Below are positions 13,401 to 26,892 of a stretch of 64,000 bases of DNA, in pieces. Location: assembly GCA_023053545.1 (NCBI GenBank), contig JAKZAN010000006.1, positions 8,712,351 through 8,776,350 of the forward strand, given 5' to 3'. Within the stretch, counting starts at the first letter, position 1, and each line of letters opens with the position of its first letter. The DNA comes from Lepidurus packardi (lineage: Eukaryota; Arthropoda; Branchiopoda; Notostraca; Triopsidae). Below the pieces are notes generated by a model. That model did no database searches and was not told the DNA's origin. It was given only the letters and a program-made list of their open reading frames with translations. The translations under genes and the position numbers were made by a program.

Positions 13401-16400
13401 GACGAATTACAGTGGTCGCTTTATCTTTCATTGCAGCCTTGGGTGTTAGACGTCGGGTATTGAAGTTATCTTGGAGGAAGGTCTTTCTGGGAAGGTCGTT
13501 CAACATTTTCGAACGTGAATTGTTGTGGTTGCCATTGCAGTCATCAACCGGGAAACTTTTTACCTAGCGTATGCAGTCATGATTTTCTTATCAAAAGAAT
13601 ATTCGGGAAACCTCTAATCAAATTCGTAATAACGTTTATATCACCTATGCTTGAATAAGCTGCATTAAGGATTTATCAATGGACAGGTAAGGGTGACACG
13701 GTCAGTCCGAGGCTAGCTGAGGAATAGGGTTTTATGAATGCAATAAAGATTCCTACTCACGTCCGCTCCAAGTAGATTCATGGGACTACTTGTATAGTAT
13801 CCGACACTGCATAGTTCCGAAGAAACAGTATGCAACAATGACGAATATTAGAGAGTTAAACAAAAAGCCCCTTCAGCTCTTAGGAAATGCGTGACACTCG
13901 TGAGACTTACTCAAATGTGCGCGGTCAGGATTGTCGACTCTTTTTTTTTGGCAATTTATTTTATCTAGCTCTGGTACCTTTTAATCTCCTTGGCTCGATT
14001 CTGCGCTACGTAGGTTTCGGTGTGGATATAGAAGGCGGAGTTTGTCGTCAAGGGAGTGGCGTACCATAACGCTTGCTACTTACAGGTAGACTTCCCCACA
14101 TTCGTAGCGAAGAGTTCCTTCTTGTGCAGTAGAACGTTCACCTGCGTGGTGAAAAGGTTTCGTCCGGACAGAGACGGTTGATTCACGTGTCGTTTTGCGT
14201 TCCTAACGTCTAGATAACAACATCAATAATGTCCTAAACAGTAAAAATAAATTCTAAAGTTGACTCTCTTTGCCTCTTGATTAAGTCTAGAAGTTGATTG
14301 ATTGTGGATTTGAACCAAAGAGATAACAAAAACGATCGATGTTCACTATCGTTGACAGTAAATTATTAAGCTCTGAAAATTCAATCGCTTGACTTTATTT
14401 CCATTTTGATTAGTGCTGGGAGTAGTGTTGTGAGTGCTATGTAAGATAAGCTAACGACCGGTGAATTGTTCTAGTGGGACACCCTAAATATTTTTGCGGT
14501 GGACATAATGATGATGGAGGATGAGCTTATTGCCAGAGCCAGTCCCGATTCAGGGACTAGTTCGTTGACCGATCCCAATTGCAATGTTATTAATTGCAAC
14601 AATGTTTTGTATTTCGCGGAGAAAACATCTCCTTTGTCCGGTGAAGACTTGGACCAGGTTTTGTCCAAATGGCGCATGAATAGGAAAGCCACAGTCAGCC
14701 AAACTATTCAGAGTAGTTTACGCAAAAACCCTTCAGTCCAGCAAAACAACGGCAAACACTTGGTCTCGCCCACACGAACGCTCGCTTTAACGAACCGCAA
14801 AAACGCTACTGTTATTGTCCCGTCCATGTGCTTGAATCACAACAGAAATTCCTTGGAAACCGTGTATTTCTCAAAGCTAAGCGACACTGACTCTGAGGTA
14901 TCTGAAAAACATGAAATCCAGAGTCCAACAACACCTTCAGCGGAAGATAACCGGACACCAAGCTTTTACAGCGACTATCAATCCCTGTCACCGAGAACTC
15001 CAGTCACTCGAAGCTTCGAGTACCGGAATCCCCCCGCAATTAGAAGTCATTCCATAGGTGGTCGTCCGAGTACTCATTCGCATCCGCATGTACGAGGAAA
15101 TGGTTCTGGTCAAGATAGCAACTTTAACCGTACGTGGAGCGGTAAAGAAGTGCGATGCGAAGCTTCTGTGGTAGGCCGAGGAGTCCGGCCGTGTCGAAGT
15201 CGCACGAATTCGTTGAGCTTGGAGTTGGATTGGGGTCCTGATCAAGAGTGGATTCAATTGTTCGACAATTTGTTGAAAGGACCACTGCCATCCAAATCTC
15301 GAGATTGTAACTGCGAGAGGCACAGTGGTAAGCTTTTGTACACGTTGGAATGGGTTGACAGAGCATAGTCTTTTTAGCTGTGTATACCTTTTACAGATAA
15401 AAGAGGGTCCAGTTCTTATGTTTGTCCGTATAAAAAGAGCTGGGTTGTGGCAAGAAAATTGGCCTTCGGTATTGTCTTCTACCAAAAGCCCAGATAGTTG
15501 ATAAGATTAGTCCAGAAAAGCGTAGGTTAGTAGCGTGTTCGGGCAGCAAACGAGCAAAGGCCTTTCAAAACAGTCAATTCGTCTACGAAAGTCATATGCT
15601 CTCAGAGGAGTCGTTTTGTTCCGTTTTTCCCGCATACACCAGAAAGATAAGGGGTAAAGGGGTGCTGAATCCTAGTTTGTGCTCTCTGGGTTGTGGAAAG
15701 CGATAAGAAAGTTGTTTGTTGACATAAAAAGCACCTTTGCAATTGGTCAATCCACTTGCCAGGCCTGCTAGGTTATTTTACACTTTCTTAAGGTGGCAGA
15801 TGAACATGCAAATTGTAATTTGTTATGCAAAACGGAGACGAAGAATGTAAACGCTGCGAGGGATTATAGTGTATGCCTTGTGGGCGAGTTCTGTCAAATA
15901 AGTTATCCGAAAGTTTACGTCCCTGTAGGTTGGAATTTCTTCATAGACATTCTAAATTTTCCTTCTGCCTTACCTTTTAGCATGATTACAAGTGAAATCC
16001 GAACTCATTATATTTTTGTATGTCTGAAGATGCATGTGAGTGGAAAAGGTCTTTCAGCTTCTTGAGGTGTTTCCAATTTTAAACCTGTATATCGCTTTTT
16101 CTTAAATTATGCTAGCTTAAATCTCCCAAGATGTTCTATTAAAAACTAAGAAACATCAAGAATTTAGACATGCTTGTTACCTTGAGTTTCCTTCTAAAGA
16201 TAGAAAATGTTGTCTAATTCCTTACCCAAGTCTTCTCATGAACGGGGAAGTTAGAAATGAGAAGTTTTGGTGTTCTACTTTTCCAGTTGAGGTGTGAAGT
16301 ACATTCCTGTAAGGAAATAGTTTAGGAAAAAGAAGATTCACGTATGACTGAGCATGTGATATTTAACCACGTGAAAGAGAAATTGCGTTCATCGTATGTC

Positions 16401-19400
16401 CCTGTTGGTTAAAGAAACTTCAGAACTTGCCAAAGTCAAAAGAGAGAACATTCTTTGTTGGACGAGTGGCTTGGTTTTACTTATTTAAGTGCAAATGAGA
16501 TCGAAAAACCCGTTAGGTGACTAATCTTCTTTCAAAAGAAAAGGTTACGGCTGCACCCTTGACATTGGCTCTTATCCCGAGTCTGATACAAACACGAAGT
16601 TAACACCAACAGCCAGCTATCAAAATACCAAATTCTAACTAGGCTCCCAACCAAACATGAAGTTGTAACACCTGCGCTGCTGCCCTGGCATTAGTATTCA
16701 ATGCTAGTTGTTGGCTAAAGCCCTGGTTTGATTTTTTGTATCCTGTCTATTTAAATCTCGGAGCTGCTTTAGTAACGTCTGTATAAATTAACCAGTTCCT
16801 GGAACAGAAAAAATGACCTAATCTCTGGAAAGTTATTGGAACCACCACTTATTGAAAGTTCTCTCTGCTAGGAGAAACTTGCAGCACAGTGTTTCTATGT
16901 ATCCTATAACACAACGGAATTTACTTTTTGTTTGTTTGTTTTTTATTTTTTGATCAGAAAGCATAAAGGAGAACGGATAAGGATTAAGAAACTGTATACA
17001 TGACCTATGTAGGTCTCGCTAAAGAAATTAGGCACTGTATTAGTAGCCGTTTGGGAAGAACGTTAGACCGTGGATTTTGACGAATGAACGGTCCAAAACA
17101 AGCTGAAGGCCTACGCACAAGTTATGGGCTTACGTTTAAGTTAACAAACGGCCTATTTATTCTTTGTCACAGTAGTTTTCGGTCTGACTGAGGCACAACG
17201 AGCGAAATTTTTGGAGTATGAATCGTCCCGCTCGTATTCTGGGCGTGTAAAACAGGTTTCAAATGCGAAGACCCCACACGTAATTCCAAAGCTACTTGGT
17301 TCCGGTTTTAATTGACGGAAATTATGCGCCTACATGTATGTTTATCCTTGCTCTAGGGCTTGTGTTTTGATAGACGTTCTTTCTTTTCGAGTTTTCTTCT
17401 CGTGGCTTGTAATGATCGATAATAGCTGGCACTGTCGTATTACCGAATAAATCTTGCCAGTTTTAGTTACTATTTCTACTAAAATAATCATTGTTGGGAA
17501 AAACAAGGATTAGAAGAACTTGAATCCTTGATAGCGATTGTTAAGGATAATTTACTATTGGGTTCTTAATCTTTTTAAATTACAGTTTATGCATATGCTG
17601 CATAAGAAGCATGTGCATGTCCTTGTGCTGTTTTGTACTAGTTTTGTAGTTTTTCTACGCATTCACTGCATAGTTATCTTAAAAATTGAAGATTCTTTTA
17701 GAAGAAAGAACCCAACCAGCGGATACATTCCTTCGTATGAAAAACTTTCACTCTTGCATAATTATAAGAAAACAAGCTTAAGGGAAAGGCTGTCTGTTTG
17801 AAACTTCGAATTCTTCTTACCGAAGTCGTGATATCCCTGACATGCGGTTTGCCAGGTTCCTCACTTGTGTCGACTGTTTTCGTCAATTGCGTTGGTCCTA
17901 GCCACCGAAACGCTTACCGCGATATCTCTCTGTGCTTCCATACTTTGCTTTAACGGAGTTTGGTTAGAGCCTATGCTTTTTTTGTTTGTCCCAGTACCAG
18001 AGTTGCTTATTAGTTTTAATTATATTGTTTTTTTTCACAGCCCGCCCAGTGGAAGATGAACCGGATCGCGCTTTGGTAAGTTTTCTACAACCCAGTACTT
18101 ACGATCAATATGGCCATTGTTCGATTATTCACAACATAAGGATTTTTTTAGTATGACCACAGTTATTCGTGCAGCAAAGGGGTTAGTTTCGAAACACAGT
18201 GGGTACAATGCACTAGGTCGAGGGAATGATCAGGTAGCGTGCGCTCAAGTCGCCGATACTGCGCAGTGAAGGTCCTTCAAAAATACACCCTCCCTCCAAA
18301 AAGAAAAAAATTTAAAGAAGTCGTATCAGCTAGTTTGACTATGAGTTAATCGTAAGATTTTTCTTTATTATCCGAGCCGGTTCTTTTTATAGACAGAATG
18401 ACGTTCATTTAAATAGGAGAAGGCTCGTCGCTGCATAATACATTCAGGGAAATAATCACGCTGTGGTGATGCCTATCCGTAATTAGACTATACATTCTCT
18501 GTATAGATAACTTTTTACGGTTTTATTGCAGTGTGATTATTACTAAACAAAAAAATGTTAAGAAAATCCGATAGCTTGTACGTACCAGTGGATCCTAGCA
18601 CTCCCCAGTCAGGCGATTTCTATCGCTTGGTCCATAGAGGAGCTAGTTCAAGGGTGGCGGGGGGAGGGGAACTACAAAAAGAGTGGGAGTGAATGAGTTA
18701 TAAGCATGCTGGTTCGGTTGAAGGCAAAACATGAAGATATTTTTTTTCTTGGCGTTTTTCAAATCTTGGCACGCAAGAACTTCCCATAAAGCGTGCTTCG
18801 CATCCCGAGGTGTGAAATATGCTACGTGAACCTTCTAATTCCATCAACCGGGTGGAAAACTCGATATATTACTAACAAACGACCTTCAATGCTGTTATTC
18901 CGTGGAGAACTTAGGGAAGGACCGTGACGGTCATATTGCGATGAAAATTTATCAATTAATGTGTCACCCTCAACCGGAAGTTGCATTTCGGTTCTTCTGT
19001 TAGTCAGGAAAAAGTAGCGAAAAAGTCTTTCTTAATGAGTCCTTGCCGAAATCCTATGCAAATAGCCCCCCATAACACATGAAGACCGACTGAAGTCAAA
19101 GAGGCAACGCATGGTTCTCTGAGTCTTAACTTCTAGTCTCGTGGTTAATGTAAATGTTAGCGGAATAGGTCGTGTCTTAGAGTTTCTATATATGGTTGAG
19201 CCCTGCCTTTTAACGTATGCAAAGAGCAAAGATGAGGCGCTTTATTGTTAATGCTATGGACCACAGGTGTCCTAGAATGTGGTAAATACAGCGAATAGCG
19301 AAGAAAAGACTAAAAACAAGCCTTGAAGGTCATGCCAACTATGTTTTTGTACCCACTTCCGCTTCTATTCTCAGTCCGTAATCTATCTGAAAATCGTGCT

Positions 19401-22400
19401 CGGGAGTCATCGCCATAATTCAGTGAACACACAGTGTAGGTTGAGGAAGAACTTCTGATCTGATACGGGCAAAAATTAATATGATTGGGAAAAACAGTTG
19501 GCTAAAAAATAATGATTATCAGAGGAAACGATCGTCATTCATATCTAGAAACGTTAATGCTACAAGCTTGGACTGACGTAGCCAAGGTCACGAAACAAAA
19601 AGGAAGGAAATTTACAGCACATCATGCTAATGACTGTTTTACGACCTTTTCCATTATGCATCGAACGCAGTTCTGCAACTTTTGATAGCCCAAGTTGTCG
19701 GACTTGACTTGAACATGCGTTGTAACGTACCAGTTCCGGGCATAATTATTTTGCAACCTCTTTCATATACTATATATAGATGACTATATTTAGAAATGAA
19801 GGTAGAAAAAAAATTACTTACAACTTCTCGAAAAAAGTTTTTTTTTCTTTTCTTTTTTTACCATCGAAGTCTGAAAACTTACATGGTACTGACGCGTATT
19901 TTCATTCAGGTCAAAGATTAAACTTGTTTTTGGCTTAAGGTTTTACGGAGTTAGATTGTATCTTCTACGCAGCGGTAACCTAGGTGCTCATTACCTGTTT
20001 TCCCGTAGTTTAAAAAAAGAGCGGAACGGTCAAGGGGAATTACCAGTGTTGAATGGGGGGAAATTTATGGGGAAATCAAGTTAAATTAATGGGGAAATCC
20101 AATGTATCTTATTAGGCGACCAATGCATCCAAGTTCCGTGCCAGCAGTGCACCTCCCGTGCGAAGAATGGGACCGCCCCCTCCAAAAACTGGACCTTCCC
20201 CAGCAGTTTTAGGTAGGTTTATTTTTTGCGCAAATTGTACATGGGGTAGTTAAGTTGATAAGTACTCCTAATTTTGTTGTATCATGCAAGCTGCTCCGAC
20301 CACCTTACAAAGGATTCCGTCGATACGTAAAGTTTCTACTCCGCAAGGTAGCTTTTAGAGTCCGTTGCAAATATGCTTTTGAAGAAATTGGGATTAAAAA
20401 ATTACAAAGGGTAGTCTTAAGTTTCATTGGGTTATATTTGTTTAGGTACGTCAGGAGCTGGCGCTCTGGACGAAGAAGCTTTCATCAGGGCTTTCGAAGA
20501 AGTACCCAAAGTTCAACTGTTCTCGGCACGAGAGTTGGAAGATCAGTTAAATATTGTGAGAACAGTCATCAGCGATTCTAACAACGATTGGTCAAAACGC
20601 GTTGAGGCGGTAGGTCCCAGGCAGCTCATTGCCATGGCCAAAAAATAATAATAGTAATGAATATGAAATATTAGTTAAGAAAAATCCGCTCACTGGTACT
20701 GGCAGGAGCCACTAGCTATGATGAATTCTGGCAGCACCTGCGGATGCTTGAAACAGCTTTTCAAACCAGTATAAAAGATCTGCGATCGCAAGTTGTGCGA
20801 GAAGCTTGCTTCACGGTTGCTTACCTGTCCCAATTGGTTGAGAACAAATTTGATCATTGCGCCGAAACCTTGCTTCCCGCGTTAATTAACTTGATTCCTA
20901 ACAGTGCCAAAGTACGTTTACTTTTTTTTATTATTCGACAAAAGTTTTGAGGTTAATTGTAAACAAACCTAGATTATGGCTACTTCGGGGGTTGTTACGA
21001 TTCGTTTTTTGATTCGGTACACTCACGCGCCCCGTCTATTGCCCATCTTAACATCGAATATGTCGAACAAATCCAAAGATATTCGCAGAACGATCTGCGA
21101 ATTCCTGGACCAGCTCTTGCATACATGGCCCACACAGTCTTTGGAGCGACATGTGGCTGCCTTGCAAGACGCCTTGTTCAAAGGCATTAAAGACGCGGAC
21201 CATGAAGCGAGAGCCTTTGCCAGAAAGTACAGATTTTGGCACGGAGTAACTCTTTTTTAATAAGCGTTCGTATTACGTAGAGCATACAGCGGATTTGCGT
21301 TTCATTTCCCGGTGCAAGCCGAGGCATTACTGCATTCCTTGGACGTGACCTACCAGCGCTTGTTACATGGGGAAATACCGACTCTGTCCAGCTCTTCGTC
21401 GTCAAATTCATTGCAAGGAGTTTCAATGGGGCGATCGTCGGGACCCGCGTCTTTACCAATGACACGACCCAAACCCCCGCCGTCAGGCTCGTCCGAAAAC
21501 CTGAATCGGGTCACGCCAGGATCATTACCCCGGAGAACGGGAATTGCGTTATACGGCTCCAAAGGTAAGGATTAGCTCCAAACTTGGAAGTTTTGACTGA
21601 CATGCACGACACCATGCACGCGAGTTGTCAGTGATATATTTAACCTCGCAACTCCCACCTTATTGACCCGTCATTTGCAGTGAATGGTACGGCGAGCCCT
21701 TCGGTGCGATCCAATAGTGCTATAGACTTACAGGCCGCCCATAGAGCAGCCCGCAACCTGAAAATCGGATCCGGTGCTTCCCTGCGTAAGTGTGTTCACT
21801 AGTCAACTAATTTGTCATTCCATTCGTACTAATGTTGTCTACTACTCTTGCCTTTCCAACGACTATCCTATAAGTAGATAGAGGTGACTATTTTGGCAGA
21901 AAAAGCGAATGAGATTAACAAATTTTTGCTTCTTTTTTGTCAGCTCGACCCCGTAAGGTGGAACCTACTACCCCTGTTAGTAATATCGCTTCCCCAGATC
22001 GCACTACTCGTACTAGAGCAAGGGCTGGGTCTACTCAATCGCAACGTAAGTAAACCCTGTCGCATATCGTACTCGAAAGTATGAATTTTTGTGACGGAGG
22101 AATGTGTTGTTTAGCATCTAGCCGCTCAGGTTCGCCATCTTCCAGACTAAGTTATGCTACCTACACGTCCAGTCCGGGACTCCCACCGTTGGGCGCCATA
22201 ACGTCCCCTCAGAGGCCAGGGGACAGTATGACGTTAGGTATGTTCAACTGTCATGTTATGAGCTAGAATATTTACTTTATTTTTTATATATTATTTTTTT
22301 AAACCTTTGTCATCGTGAAGGACGTCGTCGATCATCCGGGACTGGAAGAACGGGAGGCCCTCGAAGCACAGGTACAAGTCGCGAAGCTAGCCCATCGAGG

Positions 22401-25400
22401 GCCAATACTGGAACTCCGAGTTTGTATCTGAAAGGAAGGTAAGAAAAAAAATGATAGACTGGCTCTTTTTTTAAGGAACTTTGCCGAACTTGAATCTTTT
22501 TTAGGACTCGTTCTGTGTCCAATTCCAGTGATAAAGCTGGTTCGCCTTATGCGAGCGGAGTAAGACCTGTCATGGCTCAGCGCATTTTGCAGCAGAGTAG
22601 AGAAGCGGAAAATGCTTTGTCAGATGCGTTGGATAGCGGAAATGTGGTATGTTGGGAAGTCGGAATGATTGTAACAAGCACTATCACTGTTTTTTCTTTC
22701 TTTTTTTAAAGCATATACCCAACACTCGTCGCCTGGGTTATGACGACCATTCAGATGACAGCGAAACCTCCAGTGTTTGCTCAGAGCGCTCGCTAGATTC
22801 GTACCATCGAAGAGCTAATGATGTAAGTAAAGTTTCATTTGCCGTTATGCGATCTTTACTTGTATGACGTCTGTTTGTTGAAATTTTCGCCAAGTCCGGC
22901 TTCCTATTGTCTTATAAATGTGACGAATACGAATGTCATTGTGGGGTTTGTACGTCCCGTTTTTTGTCCAGTTCTTTCATCTGGGGAAGCTTTTAAGAAA
23001 CCTCGCCATGAATACCCTCAAACTCCCAAAATTTGCATTTTAACCTAGCAGAGCAACTTCCTTATTAACATATGCTTGGTTCGTGTAATTATCTTTATTC
23101 CTGTTGTCGCGGAAAATTTAACCAGTTCTTTGCCTGGGGTGTTGGACAGCGTCTTTACCGGGATCTGTGGGAACTCTCCCGTAAGGTAAAAATAAAATCT
23201 CTTTAATTACGCATGAATTGCAAGTTGTACCAAGCATTGGTGGCGGCTGTAGTCGTTGTGTCCTTGTGTTTTAACCGTAGCTTAGCTTTATCCGCTTAAT
23301 CTTTTCCAACGCTGTTAGAAACTCACCTCCTGGAACATAACTTGACCTATAGAGTCATCACGTAAACAGTTTTAGTATTAGAAATTTAGTTTAGGAGCGT
23401 TAGTTATTAAGTTAATTCATTGGTTGTTCTCTCGTGAGTAGGATGTCAGCGAAATCATCAACAGCTGTGCATCGACTCATTGGTCGGACAGGAAGGAAGG
23501 TTTATCGGCCTTGCAAGTGTATTTGCGGTCAGGAAGGAACATTCCCCATTCGGAAATTAGGAGGTTGACGGAAATTTTTTCGAGGATGTTTACCGATGCC
23601 CACACTAAGGTATGACGAAGTGAATAAAAGTGGTAAAAATAGTGAAAATAATGTATTCTTGTTTTACAGGTTTTCAGTCTCTTTTTGGATGCTCTGTCTG
23701 CTGTAATTGAAACTCACCATCACGACTTGAATGAGTGGCTGTATGTTCTCATCACCCGCTTGTTGAATAAGTTGGGAACGGACTTGTTAAGTTCGGTTCA
23801 AACTAAAATTTACAAAGTTCTGGAACTTGTTAGGTATATTATTAAAATTTGTCTTCCAACTTAAGTAGTTGCTAACATTTTTCGTATGATCCGATAGGAA
23901 ATCCTTCCCAAAAGACCTTCAGTTAGCTTACATACTACGCTTTCTTACGGATGCAGCGCAGACTCCCAATATCCGCGTTAAAGTAGCTTTGTTGCAGCAT
24001 CTGGCTCTCTTGGCTCAGTTAATGGAGCCCAGCGAATTAAGCTCTGTAACATCTGCCTTGGCTGATACTGGGAACGGTTCGAATCCTGGACTCGCACTCA
24101 GCTTAGCTGCGCTCGGCGTTGGTCTGGGTGGACGTGGCTTGGAACCCGCTTTGATCAAACTAATCTCCTGGATGGGTGATACAAAATCCAACGATGTTCG
24201 ACGTACGGCTCAGGAGGCCCTTTGCGCGCTTTTCAACGCCCATCCCGCGGAGATGACCCGAGTACTGAACAATTTGCCTAGTGTTTGTCAGGTAGCACAC
24301 TTACTAGAGAAAGCCCACTCTTTCTGGTTAAATACTATTATATTTTTCTATTTTATTTTTAGCAAGGAGCATTCCAAGTAATTCAAAATCATATGCAGCG
24401 AAATGCCGATGTCGTGGATTTGGAATGCACACTCTCTCCTGGTTCGTCTCCTTTGCGTTCTCCACCGTTTCGTTATTCCTCCCCTTCGACTCCACAATCT
24501 TTGCCCCCTACTCCTTTGGCTACGCATCCCAGTCCTTTACCCGGTGCTGCGCAATCCACTGGAAAAATGCGCTTTGGCAGATCATTCGATGCTGATGATA
24601 CGGAGAATCTGAATCCCGAAGATGTATATAAGTAAGCTTTTTTGATCGAAAAAATATTGGGCGTCCTGTATTATAATGCTTATTTGTCTAGGTCAATTCG
24701 GAAAACAACGGCAGAAATCCAAAACTATAGCTTCGATTTGGACTTGCCTGTCAAAGACAAAGCGTCGTTGGACAGAAACAGTTCATCTCAAGAATCTGGT
24801 ATTTCACAAGCGTCTTCAGGAAGGATTGGCGAACGTTTAGACACGTTAGGGGAAGGAAGAGAAGTATGCGACTTCTGTTCCAGAACTCGAGAATCAAGTT
24901 TTAAAATTTGGCATATTCGATTTAGGGCTCATGTGCTTCGTCAACTTTATCTTCGCCGGTTGGAGGTCCCCGCGGTTCTGTACAGTTGGAAAGAAACGGA
25001 ATTGATCGTGTTTTATTCGGGCTAAATGATGAGTACGACAGAACAAACGGTAAGGTCTTTGTCTTCGTGGAGGGAGCCTTACAATTTTGAGATATTTTCA
25101 TAGATATGGATGAAACTGAAGCCATGAAAAGGGTTTTCGATGGATTAGCCTCCACTGGAGAGAATCGCATACAAGAACGAAAGGATGCCATGAAGATGCT
25201 AATGAGGTTGTTGCAGAAAGGGCGTGTTGAGCTAGCAAGTGATGGGTTTAGGTTAGTAGCACGTGCTGTAGTGACAAGGAGCAAAATCTTAATTAAAACG
25301 TTTAGGCTGCTATTAAGACATTTGGTTCACGCCATGAAAGATGAGAGTGCCGATGCGGCGACAAAGCAGATGGTGTTTGGAGTGTGGAGTTCTATGATTG

Positions 25401-26010
25401 GCACCCCACAGCTAGCTCCCCATTTTAATTGTTTTATGGATCTTATTTTGGTTAATATTGTTCAGTCACATCGCAATGCAGAAAAGGAGGTAGGTCAAAA
25501 TCTTGTATGATGTGTTTAAACTAAAGTGCCAACTTTTATACCTGTAGGTTTCTAAAGCAGCTGAGCAATGCGCAAGCGTTGTGGTGGGCGTTTTGCCAGT
25601 AGAAGAAACAGTACGCATTCTAGGACCTGTGGTAACGGACACTTACCCAGAAAATCAAGCTGCTATCAAAGTCCTTACTAGCCTAATAGAACAACACTCC
25701 AAAGAAGCCGTAGCTCCTCTGCTACCGGATTTGATGCCGAGGTTGATCCAGGTATTTATTTGAAAATTCCGTAATAACTTGAGGCTGATTATTTTTTTAT
25801 TAAAAGGCGTGCGAGAACACGGAAAGCATTGTACGAAAAGCTGCTGTCTTCTGTATAGTTGCCTTGTATACTCTTATGGGCCAAGACTTGCAACCATACT
25901 TGGAATCATTAAACAGTAGTCGTTTACGACTCCTCAACGTGTACATTCAGCGTTCACAAGGACAAAAACCTGCTTCTCCAACAGCAGAAAAGAGTAGCAT
26001 GGGGACTTAA
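10497..26010 (+). CDS. CLASP: CLIP-associating protein CLASP (Orbit/MAST)
   Basis: CLASPs bind microtubule plus ends, promote rescue and suppress catastrophe; they act at kinetochores, the spindle and the cell cortex. ATG 10497 begins MDLF-type CLASP sequence and TOG1 (HEAT repeats, 10497-12020, including DAKDSVREKAHELITHLM). After a 6-kb intron come a short exon 18041-18075 (ARPVEDEPDRAL) and 20116-20212. TOG2 spans about 20445-21320 (KVQLFSARELEDQL, DLRSQVVREACFTVAYLS, NKFDHCAETLLPALINLIPN). A Ser/Arg/Pro-rich linker runs about 21310-22830 and TOG3 about 23442-24390 (DVSEIINSCAS, THWSDRKEGL). A disordered linker follows, then the C-terminal CLASP domain (about 25085-26010: QAAIKVLTSLIEQHSKEAVA, LRLLNVYIQRSQG). 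TAA is at 26008-26010 and an AATAAA follows at 26451. Exon phases agree at every junction I checked. Many introns are 50-70 bp, but those at 12021-18040 and 18076-20115 are large. I saw no S/T-x-I-P EB1-binding motif in the linker exons I translated. Confidence 0.93.
12021..14507. other. CLASP intron, part before the Ser-rich exon
   Basis: No coding segment I can support. Short frames at 12694-12939 and 13887-14069 show no conserved content or splice context. If the exon at 14508 is a real first exon, its promoter should lie in the last few hundred bases here. I see no TATA box. Confidence 0.5.
14508..15327 (+). CDS. Ser-rich open exon inside CLASP intron: alternative first exon or nested gene
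   Basis: A continuous 273-codon frame starts at a triple ATG (14508). A stop at 14472-14474 lies upstream in the same frame. The frame ends at a good donor (AGT G|GTAAGC, 15327/15328). The product is polar and disordered, rich in Ser, Thr, Asn and Pro, with repeated SP/TP sites (SPTTPSAED, LSPRTPVTRSF), and ends WIQLFDNLLKGPLPSKS before a Cys-rich DCNCERHS. I do not recognise it. The donor is phase 1, exactly like the TOG1 exon ending at 12020. Splicing to 18041 would therefore keep the CLASP frame and give an isoform without TOG1. Alternatively, a strong acceptor at 15396 also fits in phase and gives 33 more codons to a TAG, making a small nested gene of about 305 residues. Sequence alone does not decide between these. 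Confidence 0.55.
15328..18040. other. CLASP intron, part after the Ser-rich exon
   Basis: Apart from the possible second nested exon (acceptor at 15396, TAG shortly before 15500), this is unremarkable non-coding DNA. It ends with a strong polypyrimidine tract and acceptor at 18040. A 90-codon frame at 15793-16065 looks like chance. Confidence 0.5.
18076..20115. other. CLASP 2-kb intron
   Basis: Non-coding, AT-rich, with G-rich (18650-18670) and T-rich (19836-19858) tracts. No gene, tRNA or mobile element was recognised. Confidence 0.5.
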
Positions 26011-26450
26011 CCAACAAAGGATATGGAATACTGCTACGTAAAAAATAACTTTCGCGAATTTTGAAATAACTTTTAGTAAGAACTTATTAATGCTGCAAAT
26101 AACTTCAACTGGGAAGGGCAGATTTTTTTCGCATCCTTTCCTGCGAGTGTGTATTCCTGTTAGGGTTAAATTAATTTTAGTGGCCATTATTTGCATTCGC
26201 AAAAGTTCTTCCACATATGAATATTATTCTTTGACGCAGATGCGGAGGCATGCGCCTTACCCTTGGCAATTGTATCACGTTAAGTGAAGATGTTACGTAT
26301 TGCCAAACCTCTTTGCTGTTTTATTCGGTTTGTTTTTCCCCAAAACTTGTCGAAAGCTTTCTCGTAAATCGTAGCCCAGCCCATCGCGAGTGAAATTATC
26401 AGAAGCTGCTAACAGTTTATGCTTGCTGTTGCTGTCAAACAACTCTGGGC

Positions 26451-26456
26451 AATAAA
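26451..26456 (+). terminator. Candidate CLASP poly(A) signal
   Basis: An AATAAA hexamer lies 440 bp after the CLASP stop codon on the same strand. It is the first convincing signal downstream. A second, AAATAAAA context, occurs near 26698. Confidence 0.45.
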
Positions 26457-26892
26457 ACTTCTTTAACTTTACGATCAACTAGCAAATTATAACCGTGTGT
26501 ACGTCTTATTGATTTACAGAATTTAGATTTCCAGTAATTAGGAAGAAAACGCGTATTTTTCTTCAGCCTGCTAGGGGATTTGAAGATTCAATGCAGTCTT
26601 GGTTTGGTGTATTTGTAAAAAAGTACAAAGCGATTGTATCTGCTCCGTTAATTTGCTTTGGGTTGTACGCCAAAAGCTAGTTTCATTGGCTGTAACAAAT
26701 AAAACAAAAATGAGAAATTCACGGACCCGAAGCATTAAGAAAAAAAATTAAATAAAAGCTCTAAGAAAATGACTAGAAAACTTAACTTAAAATAACTTAA
26801 AACTATAACTTTGAAAAAAGCATAGCTTCCATGAGCCTGAAGTCCACGAAACAGTGGTGATATTGTAGGAATAAGAACATCGCATATCCATT
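26457..26892. other. Intergenic spacer after CLASP
   Basis: AT-rich sequence with no supported gene. It contains a second possible poly(A) signal near 26698 and short A-rich tracts. Confidence 0.5.

Noticed and set aside
14988-15485. 165-codon minus-strand frame opposite the Ser-rich exon
   Set aside because: It is a shadow of the + strand coding frame, with no recognisable domains.
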